Assembly (NCBI GenBank): GCA_030685235.1
Contig: MU839201.1
Coordinates: forward strand, 1-64,000
Direction of reading: 5' to 3'
DNA length: 64,000 nt
DNA from: Copromyces sp. CBS 386.78
Lineage: Eukaryota > Ascomycota > Sordariomycetes > Sordariales > Sordariaceae
In this document: one piece after another, positions 33,492 through 44,423 of the stretch
Position numbering within the stretch: the first letter of the stretch is position 1
How the letters are laid out: every line of letters begins with the position of its first letter
The notes under the pieces: generated by a model
Seen by the model: the letters and a program-made list of their open reading frames with translations, nothing else
Told to the model about the DNA's origin: nothing
Databases searched by the model: none
Translations under genes and position numbers: made by a program

Positions 33492-33698
33492 TAATACCGT
33501 TAATAGGGTATTTGAAAGGATGTGACAATATTGTCTTAATTAAAAGGTATAGTGGTTAATATTCCGGGAAGAAAGGTCTGGCTTCCAGCCAGCCATCTGT
33601 ACGCGGAAAGTATGTTGTGTAGCGAGCTAGAGCACGGGCTATAGAGTGGCTAGTGCACTAGCGACTGGGCATGGCACTAGAGCCTCCATGGCAGCCCA
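33492..33698 (+). repeat. 3' LTR of element LTR-X
   Basis: 207-bp direct repeat of 25333-25539. The 31-bp palindrome recurs at 33629-33659 but its tip reads AGA where the left copy reads TCT, as if inverted. This copy has more C-to-T and G-to-A changes than the left one. Confidence 0.85.
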
Positions 33699-35528
33699 AA
33701 TCCTAAAGCGTTATTTTAGGCCTTTTTAAACTATAATACGGCTGCGGACATATATAAGGGTATAGTACATTTTATCGATAATCTAATAGAATTATACTAT
33801 ACCCTATATTAATCAAATTTAATTTATACGACTTCCGGGGAATATACGTATTTTCTTAGCGATAATCGAACCTTTAGTTCAAAAAACATCGGCAAAGCTA
33901 TTTTTCCTTCGGATTTTATCTACTTCCAATATATTAACGATATTAATAATTTCAATTATCCTTACCGTCTTCTAAAAGGCTATAATAACTACATATTATA
34001 TATCGGCCGTATTAAAGTAATAGGAAGGAATTATATTAATAAATATTTCGAATACCCTAGCGAATTAATATTAATAATTAACGAATACCTTTCTATCGAC
34101 GAAATAGAAAACGAATTTCCCGGGTTCGGTTTTAGTATTCAAATATACAATAATATAAAATTTAAAAAGAAAGAATTAATTATTCGCTTCGAATAAAAAT
34201 ATTAAATTCCCGAACGCCTAGTAAATCGATTTGTATTAATATAAATAAATTATTTCAACGGCAATAACTTAGAAAATTCGAACTTACTAATTGAATTTAA
34301 GGAAAAGTTTTCGAAATTTTCGAAAAAATTCTTCTATAGATATAGTATTAATCCCGAAAATCCGAAGAAAAAGGATTATTATTTAATTAGACGTATAGTA
34401 TAGAGACTATTTAATAATAATTGAAATTAGGACGTTATATATAATAATTAATAAACGTATTACTCCCTTAATATTTATATAACCGTTGAAGGCGGAATTA
34501 AAATATAAAATATATAGCCGGGAAATATTCGAAAATTAATAGGATAGAATTAATAGTAGTTTTAATATTTTGAATTGCCTAGTACTTACTTTTATTAATA
34601 GCTTTAATATTTACTATAATATACGTTATTCTATTATAGGGGTATATTAGTTACTAGCCGGCTTATTATATAGTAAAGGCCGTACGCAGAATTCTAATAT
34701 CTTTCCTATAGTCTTAAGTCTATATACCTCTAATTTCAATACCGTAATTAATATTATTGGCTATCTAATACCGTTAGATAAAGGTATATTAATAGATATT
34801 AAAAGTAAACCGATTATAGTATTTATTTTTATTATATACTATATTAATAATATACCCTAGTAAAATAAGAATTTTAGTATTATAGGCCCTACTAGCCTAA
34901 ATTTTTATCGGTTATATTTTATTAGACTAAAGTATATAATTAATAAATAGGATATTATAGACGATTGCGAATCTTTCGAAATAAGACGGTTTTATTACTA
35001 GTATTTATAAATATATTACGAAATTAATATTAATATTTAGAAAAAAAGCAATAAGAAGGTATATTGGATTTAATAGGGTATTAGTAAATATAAACCGGCC
35101 TTATTCGATTTAACCCCGGCACTAAATATTATTATATTTCGACCCCCTAATCTAATATATTTAAAATTTAAAGGTAAACCTTATAATTTAAAATATTCTA
35201 TATTCGAAGTTAACACCTTTTTTCCCTATAGGTATTATTGCCTACGTCTATAAAATATTCGTTAATACCTTCTTAATACCCAGATCTAAATTCGAATATA
35301 CCTATACCCTTTATATATAGCCTTTTCCACTTAGCTAAAATACACTTCCTTCCCTAATATTATACTTTAAAGGGTATACTTTAATTAAATATAGTAAATA
35401 GTCGGTTATTAATCTACCCTTCTTAGAAGTATAATTCGAAAAGGTTTATATTAACCAATACGTATAAGAAGTATAGAAGAATATTCTATCCGAATATAAC
35501 AATTATAATATCATCGATATAACCGATA
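33699..35528 (+). pseudogene. Tnp2-like (CACTA) transposase of element A, N-terminal and catalytic part
   Basis: Plus-strand relic of a large fungal transposase of the Tnp2/CACTA type, aligned along its whole length with the copy in element B (48487-50300). Blocks, with TAA/TAG read as Gln: LFQAFLN, ELYYTLYQ (33780-33800), then a long region ending in a 'GD(I/M)PQ-x-NKN' equivalent that reads NNIPQ-stop-NKN (about 34845-34870), followed by a degenerate Gly-x-x-x-x-x-Cys/Tyr segment where the family has a Cys cluster. After this come QQGISKYKPALFDL (35080-35115) and further conserved stretches. The 5' end is cut by LTR-X at 33698. The gene is interrupted at 35528 by LINE copy 2 and continues at 60561. 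Stops are RIP-type. Confidence 0.75.
35514..35528. repeat. Target site duplication, LINE copy 2 (left)
   Basis: TCGATATAACCGATA, repeated exactly at 60546-60560, 25 kb away. It is part of the transposase gene of element A, which proves that 35529-60545 is an insertion into that gene. Confidence 0.95.
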
Positions 35529-36052
35529 ATAATAATAGTCTTATTCCCTATACTACTTATCTATAGCGCCTTATTAGCATGGGGTACTTCTCCTAGTTCT
35601 CTAGAGGAAACCGTGCGGCGATAAGCGCCGTCGGATAAAAACCGCCAGCTCCTTTCGGTCGCGAATAAATCGCGCCTACTCTATTTCGATTCTATTTATA
35701 ATAGTACTTATTTACCGTTTTAGTAAATAAATTACTTCCCTTCTACCGCCTTCGATCCAATATTAGAATAATCGAAATATTATTCTCGTACGCCGCTCTT
35801 TCTTCCCAAACCGCCTATAGTAACCGTCCCTTCTTTATTATTTACTTTTATTCCCGCTTCGTCGTTATCCTTTAAATTCTTACAATTCTATTAAAGTTTA
35901 TATAAATATAAGGGCCCCTTCTTTCCTTCTATATAAGAATTCCTCCCCGCCGCTATTTTTCGAATTTTTCCTTTCTTCTTTATTTAACTAATTTTTAAAA
36001 TAGCGTCCTCTTTTATTAACTATACTTTTAACCGTTTTTCCGGCCGTACGTT

Positions 36053-36054
36053 TA
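36053..36054. repeat. Target site duplication TA, element B (left)
   Basis: Comparison with LINE copy 1 (..TTCTAACC..) shows the left flank ends ..TTTA and the right flank resumes TAACC at 54294, so TA is present on both sides. A 3-bp duplication altered by mutation is possible. Confidence 0.55.
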
Positions 36055-36084
36055 CTTAGCTAGGGGTATATAGGGAAGCTTTTA

Positions 36085-36265
36085 TAGTTGTATGACAGTT
36101 GTACAACGGTTTTTAGCATTTGCAGCGGTGGTACAACGGTAAAGAAAATTTGCAACCGTACTACAACCGTGGGGCAACGGTAACAACATTTGCAACCGTA
36201 TTACAACCGTTGCAAATTTTACAACCGTTACATATATTACAACGGTTGCAGCACGGTTGCAAATT
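36085..36265. repeat. Left subterminal repeats of element B
   Basis: About ten copies of a 9-10-bp motif (ACAACGGT, GCAACCGT, ACAACCGT) in 180 bp, in both orientations, e.g. at 36105, 36132, 36152, 36164, 36192, 36203, 36222, 36240. In CACTA elements such motifs bind the element-encoded TnpA-type protein. A short open frame across them (36120-36305) is an artefact of the repeats. Confidence 0.85.
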
Positions 36266-36640
36266 ATATATACTCCCTATATTAAATTGGGTAGGAGGTA
36301 TATAAACTAAAAGTAAAATTCATATACGTATTCGCATATCGTTATTCATACGTTATATTCACATTTAACAAGTTACGAAGCAAGTACGAAAATAGTAGTC
36401 CTTCCTTACTAGAAAACAAATAGTCGCGCCAAGACTATACGGCCATTAGGTACAACAATTACCAAGACCGTTATAGTCGCTAAAGGTTAACGCAATTAAA
36501 GAAGGTACTACAAATTCACAGTCGCACCCCTCCCCACTCTTACTAATTAAAACTATTACAATAGTACTTTAAAAGATATAGACCGTACGCTTTAGAGGTT
36601 GTCGACACCCATATCAATTATATCGCGATATAAAACAATA

Positions 36641-36680
36641 AAGACAATAACGATAATAATAATAATAATAATAATAACAA
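36641..36680. repeat. (AAT)n microsatellite, short
   Basis: Roughly eight AAT/ATA triplets followed by AACAACG. In the frame leading to the downstream Gln-rich segment these would be TAA triplets, i.e. former CAA (Gln) codons converted by RIP. Confidence 0.8.
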
Positions 36681-36785
36681 CGCTTCTATCTATAATTACA
36701 TAACTATTATCTACTATAATACTTATCGTAATTTGGCCGTAATATATCCCGTTTAATAATACATCTAGGTAGCGGTATAATATCT

Positions 36786-36809
36786 ATGCAACAAGCATAT
36801 CAGCAAGTC

Positions 36810-36903
<94 letters not shown>

Positions 36904-37043
36904 GCGGTATATACCTTATACGGGCACCTCCTCCATCGCCTAATCGAATCTCTCCTTCTCGACCCTTAACTCTCTACGCTTACGCTCCGTCTCAAAATAC
37001 GCTAGGTCTCAAAACATGCGCTAGGTCTCAAGACATACACTAG
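36786..37043 (+). pseudogene. Gln/Asn-rich open frame with a long homopolymer
   Basis: An 85-codon frame starting MQQAYQQVV, followed by about 30 consecutive Asn codons (36812-36901), then SGIYLIRAPPPSPNRISPSR. Upstream in the same frame Gln-type codons are frequent. The triplet run is (AAT)n; before RIP it may have been AAC or, in another frame, CAA. A 20-bp DNA tandem ACGCTAGGTCTCAAAACA-like follows (36995-37054). No domain. It may be the low-complexity end of a decayed element gene; the polypeptide should not be taken at face value. Confidence 0.35.
36812..36903. repeat. (AAT)30 microsatellite
   Basis: About 30 perfect AAT triplets, the longest microsatellite of the window after the opening hexamer. 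Confidence 0.97.
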
Positions 37044-37059
37044 GTCTCAAGATTATAAA

Positions 37060-40000
37060 TGAAATTAAACTCAGCTAATTACAAACCTCCTCTTTATACT
37101 TCTCTATAAAGGACTTTATATACTCTATAGACTCTCGGTATACCATACGGTTCTCGAAATTGGACAAGGCGCTATCGAGAATTTTCATAACTTCGTTATA
37201 TAGGAATTAAATCGTCTAATTAACAAAGTTCTCAAAATAAGGACCCCAAGTTCTAGCCACTTCAATATAAAACGGCTCGTACAAAGAAGTAATCAAGTCC
37301 GGGAGAGAAAAGGAATAATTACCTGAAGCCTAATATATCCCGTAGGGCAATAGAAATCGAAGGCGATATAATTATACAATCCCTAAAGGAACGGCAATCA
37401 TCCAGCTATAAACTCTATTAAATTCTTAGAGCGAGGAGCGAAGCCGCCGCCAGGTCCAGGAGAGAAAGGGAACTACCCGGGGCTTAATATATCCCATAGG
37501 GCGATAAAAATCGAATATAATATAATTATACAACTCGTCCTAAGGGAGCGGCAATCATCCAGCTCCTTAATATTAAACTTCGGTTTACTTCTAAAATTCA
37601 CTTCTTAAAGGGTACGGTAAAGAAAAAACAATCCGGCTATTATCGTCGATTATAATCATATCCGGCTCTTTAACGTTAAACTTCGATTTACTTCCAAGTA
37701 TTCGCCTCTTAAAGGGTTCGGTAAAAGAAAGACAATCCTACTAGCTCATAAATTCTTACTAGAGTATACGGGTTTTAATATTAGTCGCAAATTCCGCCAA
37801 ACTACGCATTATCTCTATCTCTAAATTTAGTAGCGGTTAAAATACTTTTCGAACTACTCCTCAATCCCCAAAAGGCGGTTATAAACTATCTATTTAACTT
37901 CGGGAATACTAAGTAAACTATTAACCTACCGTAGCCGAATCCGCAATCCTATTAAAGGCCTCTTCGAATTTACTCTATTCGTCTATTCGACTTACTACCT
38001 TAGTAAAAGGTAATAAAGTAGCCTAAACTAGTCCAATAAATTTAAAGTAATAATAGCCTTCTATTACGAAATATTAGCCTTACGGTCTTCAAAGTCCGGG
38101 ACCCTCTTATTACTATTTACTTAAAGGGTAAATTAAAAGCGGCCGCTTCGCTATTTACGGTTCCTCTAAATTAAAAAGATAATTACTATTCTTCCTTCTT
38201 CTAGTACGAAACGCTAGCCTCGCGGTCCTCGGAGTCCGGAACTCTCTTAAATTAACTTAAACGCGAAATTATTTTCGGTATTTTAATTTATAAATATAGC
38301 CTAAATAAAATTGGGGACTATTCGTTCTAGGAATTTATTTTCGTAGCGTTTAGCGGTAATAAAAACGCCGGGAGGGTTATAGAAATAAGATTACCGAAGT
38401 CTAAACCTTTAATTTCGAAAGCGATTGTATTAGGGGCGAATTAAATTTTTCCGTAAGCCCCTTCTCCTTAATCCGATTTAAATACTTACGACGAACGGTA
38501 TTAAATTATTTATTTTTATTCTTAATTCGGGAAACGAAGAACGAAAAGCGATAAAGTATACTAATATTAAAAATAGTAACCTAAGTATAGCGGAGGATAG
38601 TAATATAAATAGGGCATTTAGTACATTCTATTACTCCTTAGAAAATTCAGACCGGTAATAACTAATATTAAACTCGACTTTCCAGAAGATTGGTCGCTAA
38701 TAAAAACAAGCTCTAAAAAACTAAATTTCACCTAAGGTAGGAATCTATCGCTATTAGTAACATCCTAAAGGGTAATAAGCTCGATAAAAAGCACCTTTAC
38801 TTCGTAGAACGCCTAATAAAATTACTAATTTAAAGAGCGCCAAAATTAGAGGCGGCTACTTTAAAAAGAACTACTTCGGTCCTCTAATACAAAACTCTAG
38901 CCTTACAATCTTCGGAGTCTAGAACTCTCTTATTATTACTAGTTTAAAGGGTACTAGAATTATCAGCGTCGGGGCATAAACGAACCTCTTCTAAAAGGAA
39001 ACTTCCTCGGATATTTAAACGTAATTAGAATTTAAATAAAACCGAAAGGCGGCCGGTTTATACTTCCTATAACTATATCCTCGGGCTTAAGGGAGTAATT
39101 TTAATAAAAAGTTTAAGAACGGCCTTAAAACGGCTACCTATATTATATAGCAATTCTTTAACGACTTTACGAATAGGGGTTAGGGCAATATATTATAGTC
39201 TAGGATAATAGATTTATAATTATTAGAAACCTAAGCGATAATATAATTAATATACTTTTCGAAAGCCGAACGGATCTTTTTAAATATATTATTAAGGCAC
39301 TTGGTAGCTACTTATATCCTAGCATTAAATATTACTTTATAAATACGGTCGGTATATTCGCGTATATAATCTTTTATATATTTATAAATATTAAGCCCTA
39401 TAAAAGAGTTAATTATAGAATGCTCAAGCCTAGCTTTATTTAATTACGTACTATTTTCCGCTATATATTTCTTATATACGGCTTTTATAGCCTCTTCGAT
39501 CGCTAATTTAAATAAGCGATTTGCCTCCTTCTAGCTTATTTAGTACTAATATTTAAAAGGAATAATTTCGTATAGAATAACCCCCGTCTTATAGAATAAT
39601 TTTTTAATTTCGTAAATAGACGCTAAGGCCTTAAAAATATTATAGTCTAAAATAAAGGATTTATAATTATTATATAAAGTAAAAGTAAAATTAATTTAAA
39701 ATAGTCGAAACGTTAGAGGGCTTCGTTTATTCTATTAATATTTTTAAATTCTTAATTAAATCTTTAAGTACTTAGCCTATCTATATTAACGAAGCTCTTA
39801 AGTATAAGAAAGTCCTGTTCTACGGCTTTTAATAATTAAGTCCGTAATTTTATTAAAAAAAGCCTTTTCGAATTTATTCTACTTATCTAAATTACTACCC
39901 TGGCGAAGAGTAGCCTAGGGAGAATAATAAACGGCCGAGTCCTCTAGAGAACTAACTACTAGTATTATTAGCGTTAGGGGTATAAACGAATCTCTTCTAA

Positions 40001-41115
40001 AGGGAAATTCCGTTGTAGAATAACTCTCTAACGATTTCGTAAATAGACGCTAGGTAAGGCCTCGAAAATATTATAATTTAAGACGATAAATTCGTAATTA
40101 TTATATAAAATAAAAGTAAGGAAGAGGTTGAACGGCAAAACGTTAGAGGGTTTCGCTTATTCTATTAGGTTCGCCCGCAGTATTATTAATATCTTTAAAT
40201 TCTTAGCCAAATCCTTAAATACTTAGCCTAGGCCAATAATAGAACAATCTATATTAATAAAGCTCCTAAATATAGGAAGGTCCTATTCTATTCGTTTAAA
40301 TTACTACCCTAATAAGGAATAATAACGAAGGATTAATACTGGCCTTAAATTAATATTAATTTTCAATTTTTATAAGTATTACCAATATAGTAACTAATAG
40401 GGTCAATAACGCTAGTAAGAATAATAAGCGGCCGAATCCTCTAAAGAATTAACTACCAATATTATCGATATCGGGGGTATAAACGAACCTCTTTTAAAGG
40501 GAAATATCCGTTGTAGAATAATTCTCTAATAACCTCGCAAGTAAATACTAAAGCCTAAAAATATTATAGTGTAAGCGGGGACGATAAATTTATAATTATT
40601 AGAAATTCGAATATTAAAGCGGAATATAATATAAAAGTAAAGTTATATTAAAATAAAACGTTAGAAGGTTTCGTCTATATTATTAAATATAGGTATTAAT
40701 ATTTATAAGTAGGGGATTGACAAAATAAGGAATAAGAAGATAGGGGCGTACTTAAATATATTTTAAGGAAGAAGGTAAACGGCGAAATAGCCGAATTAGT
40801 ATTAATTTAATTATATAATTCTATTTCGATTTTAACGTTAACGTCGGCTAATTAAGTAGCCTCCTTCGTATATAGACTTAGATAAGAAGTATTTTTGCCT
40901 CTTAAGGTACTTAGTAAACCTTTCGGATATCCGAAAATTTTACTTAATATTATAATATAGTACGGTTTCGGCCTTTTCGAAAATAATACAATCGTATTAC
41001 TTTTAGGGATTGGCCATTTAGCGCTATACATTATCCTTAGCGCTATTTCTATTCTACTTTTCGTCTTCAAAATCCTTGTAAATTTCTTATTTCGCAACCT
41101 CTTACTATTCGACAT
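37060..41115 (-). pseudogene. Coding-like minus-strand relic with internal duplications, unknown
   Basis: Degenerate region of element B. At its right end an 87-codon frame opens MSNSKRLRNKKFTRILKTKS and continues KWPIPKSNTIVLFSKRPKPY, IFGYPKGLLSTLRGKNTSYL (40852-41115). Further left, frames such as PTLGEIQFFRACFYQRP and RSEFSKEQQNVLNALF (38500-38720) appear when TAA/TAG are read as Gln. A block of about 55 bp containing ATAAACGAACCTCTTCTAAA recurs at about 38955-39010, 39955-40015 and 40450-40515, and a longer one at 39700-39830 and 40135-40290, so the gene or region grew by duplication. I cannot assign a family. Probably two or more genes; limits are approximate. Confidence 0.35.
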
Positions 41116-42169
41116 AGTTAAACGAATATTTAACTTAACGTTAGAAGGCAGCCTCCTTATTATTAAGAATTAAATAATTGTATAGTATTTAATAAATATT
41201 TTAAATTTAGATCCGTATAGGTCTACTACGGTTGGAATATCGCGACAATTTAAATAGTAGCGCTACGAAGGGTAGTAGGATAGGCGAGCGCAATGCGAAT
41301 TTAGGGATTTCGGGTACTAAATAAACTATTTTATATTAATTTGGCCGGGCAAATGAAAAGCTGCGTAATAATATTATTCGAATAGGTTAGCCTCGGTGCC
41401 TTCTGCTAAGTTCTACGTCTTAAAATCACTCTCAACTTGCTCTAGAGTCGTAGCCTTCGCTAGAATTACTCCTCTATATCTTCGACAACCGCTTTTACCG
41501 CTTTTAGAAATATTCGACGTAGCGGACCGAATGTACAATTACTAGTATTGAAGTATAGTAGGTAGTACGTAAGGTAGTATTATACTATAGATATTCTTTA
41601 TACCGTACATCAGTACGGGGAGTTTGCAACAAGTCCTATCATAGCAATTTACTATAGTAATTAATAATTAGCAATTTACTTTATATTATACCGAGCGGGG
41701 CCATATTACACTGCCCTATATTACCGGTCGATATACCGCATCGCTCACTACACTAAGATTACTAGAAAAAAATAATACAAGTAAAAAGGGGATGTAAATT
41801 ATAATAATAAATAATTGATTGAAAAGGCTAATACTAAGGATATAATATAATATTTTTTTTGGTATTTTTAGTTTTCGAAGAGGGGGGTTCAATTGGTACT
41901 TAATAGGCTAAGATAGTAGAAGAAATGGGTATTATACCTATATAATATACGAACAACTAAAGGAAAATTATATTCATACCGAATAAAGATATTATAATTA
42001 TATATTAGGGTATAAAATATATATCAAATATATATAGAGTCGAAGTCTAAGGTAGTAAACGAAAGAATAAGCATACGGTTGCGCCTAGGGCGAGGCGGGG
42101 TAATAATATCGCCGTTTTCGCGGTAGATAACACGATAATTACTATATTAATAGAGGCGACGAAATATAG
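41116..42169. other. AT-rich spacer in element B, nothing recognised
   Basis: No frame or repeat of note. 41640-41760 has somewhat higher GC with an AGCAATTTACT/TAGTAATT-type imperfect duplication. Confidence 0.4.
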
Positions 42170-42530
42170 GAGAGGTAGTCTATATAGTAGAAGACAATAT
42201 AGTGCCTCTACCTATACCACCCCTAATATTACGACCTTTACCCTTACCTTTATTACAATTACGAGCGTAGCGAAGATTAATAGGCTGCTCATCCTCATTA
42301 TCCTCCTCAATATTAATAGTCGGACCCTAGCTAATAACAGGAACTTAACATTACTTCGACTTATTAAGGGGGCGAACAATTTACTACTACTAGACTTTAT
42401 AGCGCAAACCCGAAGATAACCGCATTTAAAAGGACAATTATATTTAAAACGACGACGGCTAAAAGTAGTAATATAACGGCGGCGGCGAATATACTTACGA
42501 CTACCCCTATAACACCTACTACCGCGCACG
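42170..42530 (-). pseudogene. Gln/Ser-rich to Lys/Gly-rich coding relic, minus strand
   Basis: With TAA/TAG read as Gln, the minus frame gives SPPPLYYYF, a run of Gln (about 42390), then QGPTINIEEDNEDEQP and INLRYARNCNKGKGKGRNIRGG (about 42195-42310). The acidic stretch followed by a Lys/Gly tail resembles low-complexity parts of nuclear proteins. Another frame here (42212-42529, 105 codons, MRGSRCYRGSRKYIRRRR) is also open but Arg-rich without a pattern, so I prefer the first. Not assigned to a family. It may be the 3' exon of the gene to its right. Confidence 0.3.
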
Positions 42531-42544
42531 TACCAATTCTCACT

Positions 42545-44423
42545 CTAAAAATTAAATTTATATACTATTAAGACTAGGGCCAACAACTGTATTACTATAT
42601 CCATAACGACCATAAGGAATCGGGGAAGGTTAAAAAGGCTTAAAAATTAAAGAAAACTAACGATTCTCATACAAACTACTATTAAGACCGATAAAGTAAA
42701 ATAGAATCCTCTAAACTATATTAAATACAGCAAGCTTCTATATACCTATATTAAAATAGGTATTAAGCCTTTTCGGAAGCGCCTTTTCCCTAATAATTAA
42801 ATACTTATTAAGAATTAAATCGATCTAAGCAACCTTCTTCGGTTTCTCGACCACCAACTCTAACGGCCTTATAGTAAAATCATCCTTATTAATATTTACA
42901 AATTCGGGATAAAATCCCAAGTTATCGAATACTAAATTGTACCTCCTCCGCAAAATCTTATTTTTCTCACAAAATTCGCCAGGTTACTTTCCTTCGTTTA
43001 TTTCTTCCTCAAACTACAATATCCGAATATATATAGTACCGAAATTAAATACGACTATTTTAAAATAAAACTATACAAAACTTATCTTATTATTAAATAA
43101 AACCCTATAATCGATATATCGGGCAACAAATAAAAAATTCGTAGTAAAGAATTAATAATTAATCTAAAGTTCGATAAAAGTATAGAATTAATTTTAGTCG
43201 TCTTTATTATCTATATTTAAATTCTTTAAATCTAAATAATTAATAAAGAAACTTCTAAATTACAATAATAACTTCCTTATTAACAATTCCTACTTATATT
43301 ACTTAATAACTTCCATAAAGTATTAACGAAACTTCTTAAACCGGTACATATACAAATTAATACTAAGAACTACCAATTTAATAATCCAATTAATAAACCA
43401 ATTAGTATAATATAGAAAAATACTCTATTGAATCTCTTTACTAATCTCGTCCTAAATTTTATTAATTTTAATATCGGAGCGGGGGACTATAATAAACGTT
43501 TCGCCAATAGGGGTCTCGGAATTTACTATTACGAAAGGGTTATCCTCCTTATCGATAAATTCTAACCGGGGCACGCTAATATCCTTCAAAAGCTATAGGT
43601 TAGTATAGGTAAACATATAAAAATAGTATAGCGTAGCAACTTCCAATAGAATATTAGGATTATAAAGACGTACCCTTCTTTTATACTTTTCGCTTACTAA
43701 TTTATAAAAATTAATACTTCTATATAAACCGGGCGTAACTAGTATAATAATAGGGGCACTTATAATAGTAGCAGCCGAAATCGTAGGCTTAGTAGTACAT
43801 TCTTCGAAAGGATCCGAACTATTAGAATTATCGCCGATAAAAAGCTATTCAATTAATTCGCGATAATATTAATTTTAATAGCAATTAAATAAACCCGCAA
43901 ATTTATCGTCGTCGTTATTATAATTAATATTAGACAATTAATTAAATTTAATTTAGCTAGACTAAATATAATAATTAAAAGACCATTAATTAGACTAAAA
44001 ATTAAGGGGAGGAGGAGGCCTTTTCTTTACTTCTAACTTCTCGAACTTTTCCTCCCTCTACCTCTTTTCAAGCCACCTCTTATATTCCTCTACCTTACGA
44101 GCTATATTCTATCGTATCTTATTATACAATACCGGCGGATATATCTTATCCTACTCGTATTACCATCTTTCCTCTTCGCTTATAGACTTTTAATCGGAAA
44201 TTTCGATAGGCTTAATATTAATAAATACAATAATACCGGCACTTAATATAGTAATATCGAATTGTTCTTACTTAATTTTAGTTATATCCTTACTAGAAAT
44301 AAACGGCTTTATAATCTATAATTACCGAAACTTCTTCTCCTCCGCAACCTATTAAACCTTTATATTAATTTATATTTAACGCTTACATTCCTTATTTTCC
44401 CGTATAACCTATTCTTTAACCAT
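42545..44423 (-). pseudogene. Long unknown gene of element B, one continuous RIP-damaged frame
   Basis: From an ATG at 44421-44423 the minus strand can be read for about 620 codons with TAA/TAG at Gln-like positions and no obvious frameshift. The N-terminal third is charged and helical (MVKEQ-VIRENKECKR; later EEYKRWLEKRQREEKFEKLE, about 44050-44110), then PPPPLNF. The centre is well preserved: TPGLYRSINFYKLVSEKYKR, VRLYNPNILLEVATLYYFYM, LEFIDKEDNPFVIVNSETPI. The C-terminal part includes RRRYNLVFDNLGFYPEFVN, PLELVVEKPKKVAQIDLI and PIPYGRYGYSNTVVGPS. I do not recognise a domain. Its place beside a Tnp2-like transposase suggests an accessory (TnpA-like, subterminal-repeat-binding) protein; that is inference only. 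Confidence 0.55.

Larger units (their letters stand above)
25333..33698 (+). mobile_element. LTR-X: LTR element without pol, carrying a hairpin array; host to a MULE and a small LTR element
   Basis: Two 207-bp direct LTRs bound an interval from which a 4.4-kb MULE (25570-29991 plus duplication) and a 1.27-kb LTR element (31347-32619 plus duplication) can be subtracted. What remains is about 2.7 kb: 5' LTR, a long degenerate plus-strand frame from an ATG at 30014, the hairpin array (31105-33284) and the 3' LTR. No RT or integrase is present, so it would be a non-autonomous LTR element (LARD/TRIM-like) with an unusual internal region. It appears to sit in the Tnp2-like gene of element A: sequence right of it (33699 on) continues that gene and the 70 bases left of it can be read as the preceding codons. 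No target duplication was found, so this boundary is inference. Confidence 0.65.

Noticed and set aside
36120..36305. 61-codon frame in element B
   Set aside because: Entirely made of the subterminal repeat motif.
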